Shown here: in pieces, positions 11,005 through 21,207 of the stretch
Layout: each line of letters begins with the position of its first letter
Position numbering within the stretch: position 1 is the stretch's first letter
Assembly (NCBI GenBank): GCA_003228105.1
Contig: QGNN01000004.1
Location: forward strand, 1-62,820
DNA: 62,820 bases
Reading direction: 5' to 3'
Source of the DNA: Chloroflexota bacterium
Lineage (GTDB): Bacteria; Chloroflexota; Dehalococcoidia; Lucifugimonadales; UBA826
Notes under the pieces: generated by a model
The model's database searches: none
What the model was told of the DNA's origin: nothing
What the model saw: the letters and a program-made list of their open reading frames with translations, nothing else
Translations under genes and position numbers: made by a program

Positions 11005-12165
11005 TTAGCTAAATAACTCTCTGATTCTTTCTGCAACCAGCTCCTCTTCACCAACCTTAAGTCCAAACATGTGGATTGCTATATAGTCGTCACCTTCTCT
11101 TGCCCTAGTCCATACGGGTGGATCCCCTTTCTTTAAAGTGTCTACTATTTCCTGGAGTGTCATTCCTGCTTGTTCTTCATCTATTCTTAATTCAACACCG
11201 AAAGGCTGATGCCCAATGATGTTATTTATCATTCCAGAGGTAATGGCGGGTGTGTCTGAAAGAATATCTATGACCTTCTGACTTCTGGTTTCAATCTCTA
11301 TGAGCCTTTCTTCATGATTTATTGTCATCCAGTTTCTTACCGCAGCAACAACACCCACCATTTCTTGTCTATCTACCTTATGGGGCCTGCCTATCCCTCT
11401 TACACGGCGCCCTTCATATCCCACAAATGATTGTTTAGAGATTTTGCGAATCATATCTTCCGTACCTAGAGCTAGGCCGGTGGATTGTGAAGCGCCCATA
11501 TATTTAGCGGCTATACATTGAAAATCTGCACCCATTTTAACGTATTTGCCAAATAAGTCTAAAGGATATATTTGACCAGCTGCATCAACTAAAACAGGGA
11601 GTTTATTTTGGTGAGCTATTCGTATAGTTTCCTCAAGTGTCAACGCATTTGGGTCATGCTCTTGCTCCACCATATAAAAGTGTACGGCCGCTGTATTTTC
11701 GTTTATAGCCTTTTCCAAATCTTGAGAGGTAGTGCCGTCGTCCGAACCAAATTCCACTAATTTTGCGCCAGAAGCTTCCAAACATCTGTCATACCAATAT
11801 CGCTGTCTTTTTTGGATAAGAATCTGGTTTTTCATTCCGGTGGTATCCGGCAATTGTTCTATTAATTCGTCATTATCGCCAGCCATGACTGCAGCAGCAG
11901 CTAAAGTCAAAGCTGAACCCGCACCTGAGGTTATGTAAGCAGCTGGAATACCTATCATTTCTGCTACCGCCGATCCTGCTTTTTCTTCCAATTCCATTAA
12001 CGGAATATAAGAGTCTCCAGCTAGAGCCATTGCTTCCCTAACTTCAGGAATCGGTGTTGATCCACCCAGCATTGTCACACTACCAATCGCATTTATAATT
12101 GGAGTCGCACCGAGTTCTTTATATATGTCCCCTAAATTTCCTGATGTCATTATGGACCTCCGCAT
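11005..12165 (-). CDS. aminotransferase class V-fold PLP-dependent enzyme (SelA-like family)
   Basis: LGATPIINAIGSVTMLGGSTP, PVLVDAAGQIYP, putative PLP region IAAKYMGASQSTG. Confidence 0.75.
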   Translation of the reverse strand: MRRSIMTSGNLGDIYKELGATPIINAIGSVTMLGGSTPIPEVREAMALAGDSYIPLMELEEKAGSAVAEMIGIPAAYITSGAGSALTLAAAAVMAGDNDELIEQLPDTTGMKNQILIQKRQRYWYDRCLEASGAKLVEFGSDDGTTSQDLEKAINENTAAVHFYMVEQEHDPNALTLEETIRIAHQNKLPVLVDAAGQIYPLDLFGKYVKMGADFQCIAAKYMGASQSTGLALGTEDMIRKISKQSFVGYEGRRVRGIGRPHKVDRQEMVGVVAAVRNWMTINHEERLIEIETRSQKVIDILSDTPAITSGMINNIIGHQPFGVELRIDEEQAGMTLQEIVDTLKKGDPPVWTRAREGDDYIAIHMFGLKVGEEELVAERIRELFS

Positions 12166-12221
12166 ATGAGATTTGATTTTCTTCTGTATTTAAGTCGTAT
12201 GTTATGTTGAAATTTATTAGC

Positions 12222-13022
12222 CTAAAAAATTGAAATTCCTAATAGATAGCCGGCACCATAGGTGAAGGTGGCGGCTAATGTGCCCGCCAAAAGCATCCTG
12301 GTTGCACCAAGGAGTATGTTTTTACCACTCGCTACTGAAACAATTCCTCCGACAATGAATAAGGCCGATGAGCTAAATATCGCACTAAGGACAATAGATA
12401 TGTTACCTGAAGAAAAAAGAATTGGGATTATCGGTATCAACGCACCTAGTGCGAAAGCTAACAAACTACTAATTGCAGCTAACCATGGAGACCCTAAGTC
12501 CTGCGGGTTGAGCCCCAATTCCTCTCTAGCCATCGTGTTTAATTCACGGTTTGGATCAGCCATCAGTGCAGACGCTATTACTTTTGCTTGGCTTTCCTCC
12601 ATGCCTTTTGCTCTGTATATCAGTACTAATTCTTCCTCTTCCCCCTTAGGCCACTCTTCCAATTCTGCCCGTTCAATATTTATTTGATGTTCGTATATGT
12701 CTTTCTGCGACCGAACAGAAATATATTCTCCAGTAGCCATTGATAAGCTACCAGCAATGAGGGCCGCTACACCTGCTAAAATAATAAAATCAGCATTTTC
12801 CGATGCTGTTGTCCCACCTGCCACACCCATCATCAAGCAAAAATTAGACACTAACCCATCGTTTATGCCTAAAATAGCCGCTCTTATACCGCCACTGTTC
12901 CCATGAGTGTGCCATATTTCCTGGATTTTTTGGTTGTCAGGGTTTCCCATTGCCATTTTTGACAGTATTCGGGCATGGTCTTTCTCTTCTTCTATAAGTT
13001 CTTGACCTTCGACTTCGTGCAC
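12222..13022 (-). CDS. VIT1/CCC1 family iron/manganese transporter, C-terminal portion (GTG start directly after an in-frame TAG)
   Basis: IRAAILGINDGLVSNFCLMMGVAGG and SMATGEYISVRSQKD VIT1/CCC1 signatures; in frame with the upstream 106-aa ferritin-like ORF. Confidence 0.85.
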   Translation of the reverse strand: MHEVEGQELIEEEKDHARILSKMAMGNPDNQKIQEIWHTHGNSGGIRAAILGINDGLVSNFCLMMGVAGGTTASENADFIILAGVAALIAGSLSMATGEYISVRSQKDIYEHQINIERAELEEWPKGEEEELVLIYRAKGMEESQAKVIASALMADPNRELNTMAREELGLNPQDLGSPWLAAISSLLAFALGALIPIIPILFSSGNISIVLSAIFSSSALFIVGGIVSVASGKNILLGATRMLLAGTLAATFTYGAGYLLGISIF

Positions 13023-13343
13023 CTATGCTTCGATCTCTTTGGATTCAATCCTTGCCAGCCAGGGTAATATTTTTTGTGGCCCGAATAAATAGCAAACCAT
13101 TCGTATATAGATAAGTTTTGGAGTGTAGGTATGAAGAGTCACATCACCAATGGGATTACCTAGTTTTTCTGACCAATGCCGAGCATGTTTTACTTCAGAC
13201 TGAGAAAGTTGTTCAAAAATCTCAGATTTCTCAGGATCGACTTCAAATTGAGCAAGCATTTTATACATTGATGCAGCCTCAATTTCTGACCGCAAATACC
13301 CCTTGTAACGATTAGCATTGGATTTGGAAAGGACGGTGGACAT
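13023..13343 (-). CDS. ferritin-like (rubrerythrin-type) N-terminal domain of VIT1/CCC1 fusion, ends at in-frame TAG
   Basis: EIEAASMYKMLAQFE...SQSEVKHARHW di-iron helix motifs; same reading frame as the downstream transporter ORF. Confidence 0.7.
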   Translation of the reverse strand: MSTVLSKSNANRYKGYLRSEIEAASMYKMLAQFEVDPEKSEIFEQLSQSEVKHARHWSEKLGNPIGDVTLHTYTPKLIYIRMVCYLFGPQKILPWLARIESKEIEA

Positions 13344-13347
13344 TCCG

Positions 13348-14199
13348 TTATTTTTTTAGTACTTTGTTTCTTATTGATTTCAACCGATTAATATTCTCTT
13401 CATCAGGCCCATCCCCATCGAATCCTGGAACTTCCAGGAAAAATGGGACCTGAGAAAATGCCGGGTTTCCGAGTATGACTTCGAAGCCTTCTTCACCAAT
13501 GTAACCTTCGCCAATATTTTCATGTCTATCTACTCCAGACCCGAATTCTACTTTGGCGTCGTTAGCGTGCACAGCTACCAGTCGCTCCAACCCGATTTTA
13601 GAGTCAAATTCCTCCATAATCGAATTGATAGTGTCATCAGAGGCTATGTTATAGCCTGCTGCATAGCAGTGTTCCGTGTCTAAGCATACTTTAAGATTAG
13701 GATGATTCACTGCTTTTATGATGGTGCCAATTTCCTCAAAAGAGGAGCCAATATGAGATCCCATACCTGCGCTATTTTCTATGCATAACCATGTGTCACT
13801 TGGAGACTTTTCTAGAACCTCAACAAGGCATTTCACGGCTTGATCTAGTATTGTGTTGAAACCTTTTCCCTTATGGCTTCCTCCGTGAAATATAACTCCT
13901 TCTGCACCAATTTTCCCGGCAGTAATCATGTTATTTGTCAGGGATTCGATTGATTTTCCGAGTTGATTTTCATCTCCTCCTATATTTACCAAATAACTAC
14001 CATGTATATAGCATGGTCCTATGCCAGTTTCCGCACCTTTTTTCTTAAAAAGAGCAATTTCCTCTTCCTTAGGAAAATTGAATTTCCAGGCCCTAGGAGA
14101 TGATGCAAATATTTGTATAGCTTCTGCGCCGATTGCTTGAGCCCTATCTATGGATTTACTGAGTCCACCCGAGGTGGATACATGCGCACCTAATTTCAT
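13348..14199 (-). CDS. nfo: deoxyribonuclease IV (AP endonuclease family 2)
   Basis: MKLGAHVSTSGGLSKSIDRAQAIGAEAIQIFASSPRAWKF; CLDTEHCYAAGYNI; HANDAKVEFGSGVDRHENIGEGYIG. Confidence 0.93.
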   Translation of the reverse strand: MKLGAHVSTSGGLSKSIDRAQAIGAEAIQIFASSPRAWKFNFPKEEEIALFKKKGAETGIGPCYIHGSYLVNIGGDENQLGKSIESLTNNMITAGKIGAEGVIFHGGSHKGKGFNTILDQAVKCLVEVLEKSPSDTWLCIENSAGMGSHIGSSFEEIGTIIKAVNHPNLKVCLDTEHCYAAGYNIASDDTINSIMEEFDSKIGLERLVAVHANDAKVEFGSGVDRHENIGEGYIGEEGFEVILGNPAFSQVPFFLEVPGFDGDGPDEENINRLKSIRNKVLKK

Positions 14200-14307
14200 G
14201 TTGATTTCCCGTTTGATTCACTCTTTTATTCCAGTTTATCATGGGTAAGCGAGCCTGGTTCAATAGAACTATGATCGACAGTAAGTATTGCCTATAATTA
14301 AGCTTCA

Positions 14308-15219
14308 TTGAATAAAAAAACGCGCGCAATTGGAGAGAAGTCTATGCCAGTCAATACGGTAGCAATTATGAGTCCTGGCGATATGGGCCATGCAGTTGGG
14401 AAAGTTTTGTCCGAAAGTGGCTTGGATGTTATTACCTGCACTGAGGGCCGAAGTCTTAGAACTCGCAAATTGGCCGAAGCCGCTGGATTCAGAAAAGTTG
14501 CTGGTTTGTCAGACTTAGTGAGTCAAGCTGATCTAATTTTGTCCATTATGGTTCCCTCTAGGGCGATGGATTTTGCTAAGGTAATAGCTCCACATATGAA
14601 TTCCACTACCAGCCCCACCTTTTATGCTGATTGCAACGCAGTATCTCCACAAACCTCACAAAGTATCTCAGAGGTAATAAATAATTCTGGGGGCGTATTT
14701 ATTGACGGAGGAATAATTGGGGGGGCCCCGACGAAGGGTGATACTCCAAGGTTTTATGTTTCTGGTCCTGATGCAGCAGTTGTGATGGAATTGGATGGTA
14801 AAGGGATAACTGTCAAAGTAATAGGGGATCAAATTGGACAAGCATCAGGTATAAAAATGTGTTACGCAGCTTTGACTAAAGGGACTCATACCCTCCATGT
14901 AGCTTTGCTTACCGCTGCTAATAAAATGGGGCTAACTGAGGACCTTAGAAATGAGTTTGAATTCAGTCAAAAATCGCACCTCAATGCAATGGAGACAGGA
15001 ATTTCAAGACTACCAGCCAATGCGCATAGGTGGATAGGTGAAATGGAGGAGATCGCATCCACTTTTGAGCATTTAGGCGTTACCCCAAATTTCCATAAGG
15101 GCGCTGCTGAAGTCTATAAAATGCTTAATGCCACTCCCTTTGCTGAGGAAACCCCCGAAACCATCGATAATGACAGAACTACATGGGACACTATAGAGGC
15201 TGTATCTAATTTAGATTAA
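14308..15219 (+). CDS. NAD(P)-dependent oxidoreductase, 6-phosphogluconate dehydrogenase-like (DUF1932 C-terminal domain)
   Basis: NTVAIMSPGDMGHAVGKVLSESG; FIDGGIIGGAPTKGDTPRFYVSG; likely start ATG at 14344. Confidence 0.8.
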   Translation: MNKKTRAIGEKSMPVNTVAIMSPGDMGHAVGKVLSESGLDVITCTEGRSLRTRKLAEAAGFRKVAGLSDLVSQADLILSIMVPSRAMDFAKVIAPHMNSTTSPTFYADCNAVSPQTSQSISEVINNSGGVFIDGGIIGGAPTKGDTPRFYVSGPDAAVVMELDGKGITVKVIGDQIGQASGIKMCYAALTKGTHTLHVALLTAANKMGLTEDLRNEFEFSQKSHLNAMETGISRLPANAHRWIGEMEEIASTFEHLGVTPNFHKGAAEVYKMLNATPFAEETPETIDNDRTTWDTIEAVSNLD

Positions 15220-15243
15220 TAAAGATATTAAAGACATGAATCT

Positions 15244-16272
15244 ATGAAAGGTCTGATATTAAAAGAACCTGGTCAGAGTCCGGATATACGGGTACTTGAT
15301 CTTCCTGAACCAACTTTAATCCCTAACGGAGTCATTATAAAAGTTGCTGCTGCTGGGCTTTGCCATCATGACATATCTGTGATGGATGGCACTTTAAGAA
15401 GAGGCACTAAAGGTGATGTCATATTAGGGCATGAAATATCTGGCACAGTGGTTGATATCGGTAGTGAAATCAAGAGATTTTGTTTAGGAGACCAAGTGGT
15501 CACTACCCTCACAGCGTCATGTGGAGAATGCGAAACCTGTGTTAGTGGAGATGATTATAGATGTGAATTTGGGCTGGGATATGGTCATGGTATTGATGGG
15601 GGATTCGCTGAGTACATCTTAATTCAAGAAAAAAACTTGGTGAACGTGGGCGATTTGGATTTGATTCAAAGCGCGCTCTTATCCTGTCCTATTGGTGTTT
15701 GTATAAAAGCTCTTTTTGATAGAGGTTCTTTGGGAATGGATGACTCATGCGTAGTTTTTGGGTCCGGAGGTGGTTTAGGTATTCATGCCCTTCAGGTGGC
15801 ACAAACTTATACAACTAATGTTATCGGCTTCACATCCTCTCCAAACAAATTGGAAGAGATTAGTAAGTATGAAGTTTCCCCAACATTTTTACTTGATGGA
15901 TCCTTAGATCCCACTGATTTAGTAATGGCTCTCACTGAAGATAAAGGAGCTGATGTCATTTTTAATTCTGTCGGATCAAAATTCCTGGAAAGTTCAGTTA
16001 ATTCTATAAGCCATGGTGGTAGGGTTTTGATGATGGGTGAACTATTAGGAGGAAAGGGCTCATTTAACATATCCGATTTGTTGTTTAAAAACGGAAGTGT
16101 TATTGGTTCTACGGGAGCTGGCAAGCCACATATACAATCTGCGATAAATATGGTCAATGATGGGAATGTAGTTCCGGGGGTCGGTGGGATGTTTCCTTTG
16201 CAGGATATCAAAGAGGCTTTTCATCTCATGAAAAATAAAGCCAGTGTCGGTAGATTGGTTTTAATTCCATAA
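15244..16272 (+). CDS. zinc-dependent alcohol dehydrogenase family protein
   Basis: LGHEISGTVVDIGSEIKRFCLGDQV; CGECETCVSGDDYRC structural zinc motif. Confidence 0.88.
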   Translation: MKGLILKEPGQSPDIRVLDLPEPTLIPNGVIIKVAAAGLCHHDISVMDGTLRRGTKGDVILGHEISGTVVDIGSEIKRFCLGDQVVTTLTASCGECETCVSGDDYRCEFGLGYGHGIDGGFAEYILIQEKNLVNVGDLDLIQSALLSCPIGVCIKALFDRGSLGMDDSCVVFGSGGGLGIHALQVAQTYTTNVIGFTSSPNKLEEISKYEVSPTFLLDGSLDPTDLVMALTEDKGADVIFNSVGSKFLESSVNSISHGGRVLMMGELLGGKGSFNISDLLFKNGSVIGSTGAGKPHIQSAINMVNDGNVVPGVGGMFPLQDIKEAFHLMKNKASVGRLVLIP

Positions 16273-16285
16273 AAGACATACCTGA

Positions 16286-17218
16286 TCAAGAGGATATCAA
16301 TTTCCCTATTGTTTTTTGGTCCCAGGAAACTAATACTTGAGTAGCAATTGCTATGGAACTGTAAGTCCCTGCAATTACTCCTATGATTAGAACATACAAA
16401 AATTCCCGTATGGTGGCTCCACCGAATAGCAAAAGGGCTAATAAGGTGACCAACAGAGTGAAACTTGTATTGAGTGATCTGCCCATCGTTTCTGAGATGC
16501 TAAGATTTACCACTTCTGGGAAGGGCCTATTGGTATAGGTCATTACATTTTCTCTGATTTTATCAAACACTACGATGGTGTCATTGACGCTGTATCCTAT
16601 TACTGTCAGGAGAGCTATTAGGAACATAGTGTTTACTTCTGTATCTAGGAAATATCCTAATATTGCAAAAATACCCACCACGATTAATGTGTCGTGTAGC
16701 AAAGCAACAATCGCTGCTAACCCATACCTAATAGGTCGAGGGACTTTCCTGAATGCCCACCAAACATAGAAAAAAATCCCTATTGTTGCAGCCAAAACTG
16801 CCCAGCAGGCATTGATTACCGTTTCCTGTGCAATCACAGCTGAAACTAGATCAAAACTAAGCAACGTATTAGTTTGCTCCGGCGAATATTGATCGTTTAG
16901 GGTAGCTACTAAGACATCTTTTTCTGTTTCATCAAGGGTTTTGGTGCGTAAGAAAAAAAGATCGTATCTTTCGTCGTCAATAGTTGAATTACCCAAATTT
17001 TGTACCGTAGATTCGGGATATCCAATAGCTTGCAATTTTTCCCTAATAGCTTTTTGATTGGCACCGGCACCTTCCGGAAATTGCATTGTAATACTAGACC
17101 CGCCCGTGAAATCAATGCCTGGGTTAAGCCCTGGAGCTAGAATCAAAAAGACTACTCCAGGCAATATGACTAGCAATGATAGTAGAAAGAACCATGGCCT
17201 TCGTTCTGAAAAATTCAA
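16286..17218 (-). CDS. secF: protein translocase subunit SecF
   Basis: PGLNPGIDFTGGSSITMQF; GYSVNDTIVVFDKIREN. Confidence 0.95.
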   Translation of the reverse strand: MNFSERRPWFFLLSLLVILPGVVFLILAPGLNPGIDFTGGSSITMQFPEGAGANQKAIREKLQAIGYPESTVQNLGNSTIDDERYDLFFLRTKTLDETEKDVLVATLNDQYSPEQTNTLLSFDLVSAVIAQETVINACWAVLAATIGIFFYVWWAFRKVPRPIRYGLAAIVALLHDTLIVVGIFAILGYFLDTEVNTMFLIALLTVIGYSVNDTIVVFDKIRENVMTYTNRPFPEVVNLSISETMGRSLNTSFTLLVTLLALLLFGGATIREFLYVLIIGVIAGTYSSIAIATQVLVSWDQKTIGKLISS

Positions 17219-17239
17219 TTTTGATCTCCTAACAAATGA

Positions 17240-19072
17240 TCAATTCTGGACATGGTCTTCAATTTCTCCACCGCCAGTAGGGATAAACAAACGCACATTT
17301 CTAGAAACGGGTGTTAGTGCTATCACTCTCATTAGGGTTCTACTTACTGTAATAGCAGTAAACATGCTAACTGCAACCCCAACTGCTAAAGTTACGGCGA
17401 AGCCCTGAACAATGGTCGCACCTAATTGATCCGAAAACCAGTACAAAATCGCACAGGTAATTAATGTTGACACATTTCCGTCTCTTATCGCAGGCCAAGC
17501 CCTGTTAAAGCCTATGTTTATTGAGGACAGCATCGTGCGCCCCGTTCTCAATTCATCTTTCATTCTTTCAAAAATTAGTATGTTCGCGTCAACTGCCATC
17601 CCAATGGACAGGATTGCAGCCGCCACCCCTGACAAAGTTAAGGTGAGAGGCAACATTTTGAATATCGCTAAAACTATCATTGCGTAAATTGTTAGAGATA
17701 AAGACGCTATTAAGCCTGGCACTCTGTAATACAGAATCATGAAAAATAGCACTAGAGATAGACCTGCTATTCCCGCTATGACACTTTTCCTCAAAGAATC
17801 AGCTCCCAGCATGGCATCAACATCTCTTTCCTGAATCAATTGAATGGGTACGGGCAAACGACCTGATTCCAGTAACAGAGCCAAATCTTTAACCCTTTCC
17901 AGCGTGAAATCTCCGCCCTGTATTATTGCTGTACCTGCTGTGATTGGAGAATTCACTACCGGGGCGATCAATTCTTTTCCATCTAGAATTATAGCTATCT
18001 GGTCTCTGACCCCAGAAGATTGCTGTTTGGCGTAGATTTCTGTCGTGAGCTCTCCAAACGCTTTCGTTCCTCTCTCATTAAATTCAATGTTTACTATCGG
18101 AGCGCCAGAGGCTTGATGCTGGCTAGGGTAGGCGTTTTCCAAATCGTCTCCGGAAAGTCCTATATCCTCATCAATAGACCCTTCGCTTATTTCAAAGGAG
18201 ATAGTGGGGTCCGTCCCAATTTTTATATTTGCATCTTCCACACTTAGGGTGCTTTTCGAACCATCAGATGATGACGGCAAAGCAATAATAAACTTATTAA
18301 CAACCAATTCAGATTCGCCCCGTATTTCGGTCCTAACGGGGTACATGTTTAATCCGAGAGTGTTGTACCTAAGTTGTTCTTGGCCTTTGATATTGATGCC
18401 AAGCCTTGCTGGAGGGATTAGCGTACCTGTTTGTGCTAACGACATAGATTTGTTAGCTGATGTAATAAGTGTCTGGAATACCTCGTTAAATTTCACAAAC
18501 CCCTCTGCAGTAAACTCCACTACCAGAGCCTCTGCTGTTTCAATGGGGTCTGAAGAAACCTCGTTATTTCGCTCCTCATCAGTAATGAAGGTTCCGTCAG
18601 ACTGAACTTCCTCTGCCTTGAGGGAAACAATGTCATCGTCTGTGATATTTTCAACAGCCTTCGGTGGAACGTCGGTAGTTCTATGTTTAAATTCTAGCCT
18701 GGCTGTTTCTCCAATTAATGCTTTTGCCCTACCAGGATCTTTTATTCCAGGTAACTGTATAAGTAATCTGTCTTCCCCCAGTATCTGGATAATCGGTTCG
18801 CCGAGACCAGAGGCATTTACTCTGCGTTCAATGGTGCGTGAAAGGGATTTCATTTGATCTTCAGTGATCCCTTCCGGCCCTCCAGTTTCAGGGTTGATAG
18901 CCTGGTATATGAGGTGACTTCCACCTTGTAAATCCAGACCAAGGGTGAGACCTAGTAAATCATCAGAACCTCGTTCTAAATTATTTAATCTCACCTTTTG
19001 GACACCCAAAATTGTTCCGCAAATTGCTGTAATTATCACAATTGTTATAAGTATCCGAGCATTCCTACGCAA
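17240..19072 (-). CDS. secD: protein translocase subunit SecD
   Basis: LGLDLQGGSHLIYQ; SIGMAVDANILIFERMKDELRTGRT. Confidence 0.96.
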   Translation of the reverse strand: MRRNARILITIVIITAICGTILGVQKVRLNNLERGSDDLLGLTLGLDLQGGSHLIYQAINPETGGPEGITEDQMKSLSRTIERRVNASGLGEPIIQILGEDRLLIQLPGIKDPGRAKALIGETARLEFKHRTTDVPPKAVENITDDDIVSLKAEEVQSDGTFITDEERNNEVSSDPIETAEALVVEFTAEGFVKFNEVFQTLITSANKSMSLAQTGTLIPPARLGINIKGQEQLRYNTLGLNMYPVRTEIRGESELVVNKFIIALPSSSDGSKSTLSVEDANIKIGTDPTISFEISEGSIDEDIGLSGDDLENAYPSQHQASGAPIVNIEFNERGTKAFGELTTEIYAKQQSSGVRDQIAIILDGKELIAPVVNSPITAGTAIIQGGDFTLERVKDLALLLESGRLPVPIQLIQERDVDAMLGADSLRKSVIAGIAGLSLVLFFMILYYRVPGLIASLSLTIYAMIVLAIFKMLPLTLTLSGVAAAILSIGMAVDANILIFERMKDELRTGRTMLSSINIGFNRAWPAIRDGNVSTLITCAILYWFSDQLGATIVQGFAVTLAVGVAVSMFTAITVSRTLMRVIALTPVSRNVRLFIPTGGGEIEDHVQN

Positions 19073-20585
19073 TATATTCTCCAGAATTGATTCGATGCCT
19101 TATTAGTTCTAGTGCTTCGTCCTTATTAGAAACTAACCCCTCCATACGAGCTTCTTCAATCTCTTTTATTAAAGTACCGATTAAAGGCCCAGATTTAAGA
19201 CTCAACCTAACCATTATATCGCGTCCTGACAAAAGCTTATCCTGATTTACAGCCTTTTTATAGGAAGATTCACTTTCTAGGATAATACCTATCTTGCTAC
19301 AGTGATCTATCCATTCTTTTTTGGTGAGGTTAGGACCCTTGGTAGCTATGTAATCAGCCATGTTCAGATAAAGTATGTCTAATGAAGCGCCATCAGTGTC
19401 TTTGTAGTATTTCCTTATGGCTTTAGCGGTTGGTTCCTGGCCTAAGTTTGATATTTGGCTTGGCCTCAAGTGATTTTCTATTTGGCTCTTCACTAGCTCG
19501 ATCCCTGCATTGCTGAATTTCAGGCGTTTCAATATTGTATACGCCATTTCTGCGCCCAACTTATCGTGTTTTAGAAATCGTGTTTTACCATCTGGCTCAA
19601 TTGTTTTCGTATTTGGTTTGGCTATGTCATGCAAAAGACAGGATAGTTTTAGGAATGTAGATCTATTGTGACCATCTGAGAAACTCTGATCGAAATAATC
19701 TCGGTGTAGATAGTCTGCTGGAATAAAGGATTGTACGAATTTAGGGTAAGGGCCAACATTGATTTCTTCACCATTCACTATATTTTCTGCTTGCCCAGCT
19801 GTTTGTACCATATGTTCTAAAACATTCCAGTGGTGGTGAGGGGTTTGTGACGTTTTTCTAGAGGCTTCCAGCTCTGGTACGACATTGGTCAAAATCCCTA
19901 AATCGTCCATTCTTGTTATGTTTTGGGTAGATTTTTTTATGGATAGTATTTTCATAAATTCGTCTCGTATGCGTTCCGGAGAGGCTTTAAGTATCAGAGG
20001 GCTACTTGTTCTAATTTGAGCCTCTGTGACCTCATCAATTCTTAAATGATATTGAGCTGCTATCCTCGCGGCTCGTAAAATTCTCAAAGGGTCCTCTTTG
20101 AAAACTTGATTGGTGGTCATTCTCAGTACACTATCGAAAAGGTCCTTTATACCTCTATGTTCGTCTATGATTTTAGATATTTCATATTGTGGCCCACCAG
20201 AATTAAATTCGATATCATTTATATCTAATGCTAAGGCGTTAATAGTGAAATCGCGTTTGGAAATATCGGGAGAGATTCCATTTTTAGCAGAGGCTATATC
20301 AATCTGTATATCGATTCCCGAGACTGATGCAATTACCCTACTAATATCTCTTGATTTATCCAGCTGGAAACATTTGCCATTCATAATAGTGGCTGCTTTT
20401 TTGGCCACGGCTAAAGCACTCCCAACCACAGCGATATCTATGTCTGGATTGCTTGCACCAAGAATTGAATCCCTCAATACTCCCCCAACTAGATAGGATT
20501 TCACAGGGATTTGGTTCATGACTTCAGCAATGTGATTGACTTGGGATGGTAATCGATAATAACTGGATGCTGAAGAATTCATCAT
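19065..20585 (-). CDS. CCA tRNA nucleotidyltransferase / poly(A) polymerase family with HD domain
   Basis: YLVGGVLRDSILGASNPDIDIAVVG; RDFTINALALDI; HD motif CLLHDIAKPNTK. Confidence 0.9.
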   Translation of the reverse strand: MMNSSASSYYRLPSQVNHIAEVMNQIPVKSYLVGGVLRDSILGASNPDIDIAVVGSALAVAKKAATIMNGKCFQLDKSRDISRVIASVSGIDIQIDIASAKNGISPDISKRDFTINALALDINDIEFNSGGPQYEISKIIDEHRGIKDLFDSVLRMTTNQVFKEDPLRILRAARIAAQYHLRIDEVTEAQIRTSSPLILKASPERIRDEFMKILSIKKSTQNITRMDDLGILTNVVPELEASRKTSQTPHHHWNVLEHMVQTAGQAENIVNGEEINVGPYPKFVQSFIPADYLHRDYFDQSFSDGHNRSTFLKLSCLLHDIAKPNTKTIEPDGKTRFLKHDKLGAEMAYTILKRLKFSNAGIELVKSQIENHLRPSQISNLGQEPTAKAIRKYYKDTDGASLDILYLNMADYIATKGPNLTKKEWIDHCSKIGIILESESSYKKAVNQDKLLSGRDIMVRLSLKSGPLIGTLIKEIEEARMEGLVSNKDEALELIRHRINSGEYIA

Positions 20586-20592
20586 AAATGGT

Positions 20593-21132
20593 CTAATCTA
20601 TTTTAAGAGAAGTTGGGATTTCGGCAGATTTGACATCCTGTTCCGCTAACCCTTCGTCCTCTTGTGTGACGGTGTATAGGTTACGGTGTTCTGTTAGATG
20701 GTCTGAATATAGGATTCCATTTAAGTGATCTACCTCATGTTCTAGGGCTTGTGAGAGCAGATTTTCTGCTTCAAATTTAACCACGTGGTTTGTATGGTCC
20801 AAACCTTGGAATTTTATCCAGACTGAACGGTTGATAATACCTCTATAGCCAGGAAGGCTTAGGCATCCTTCTTCTACTTCCCTTGAGCCTGATGTTTTTA
20901 TGATCGCGGGATTGAAATATATTCTTGACTCTTCTTCATCAGGCATCTGCAGTACTATGATTCTCCAGAGTTCTCCGACCTGATTTGCTGCGAGCCCTAC
21001 ACCGCCGGCCTCCCTCATGGTGTCGACCATGTCATAGGCGAGGGTAAGTTCTTTCTTCGTATTTGACCTAACCCTTTTTGCTTTTTTTCTTAGTATCGGG
21101 TGAGGAACCTCAAGAATAGGTAATATTGACAA
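20593..21132 (-). CDS. def: peptide deformylase
   Basis: GVGLAANQVGE, EEGCLSLPGY, QALEHEVDHLNGILYSD (HExxH variant typical of Def). Confidence 0.95.
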   Translation of the reverse strand: MSILPILEVPHPILRKKAKRVRSNTKKELTLAYDMVDTMREAGGVGLAANQVGELWRIIVLQMPDEEESRIYFNPAIIKTSGSREVEEGCLSLPGYRGIINRSVWIKFQGLDHTNHVVKFEAENLLSQALEHEVDHLNGILYSDHLTEHRNLYTVTQEDEGLAEQDVKSAEIPTSLKID

Positions 21133-21207
21133 GAATTTTTCTCCAACTCACTGATTCAATTCATCGATGGTGTTTGATCAGTTATAACTCATATATTAAA
21201 TCAAAAC

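Noticed and set aside
11005-12165. Possible selenocysteine system (SelA-like protein)
   Set aside because: SelA-like fold-type I PLP proteins are a broad family; no selB, selD, tRNA-Sec or in-frame TGA codon evidence seen nearby.
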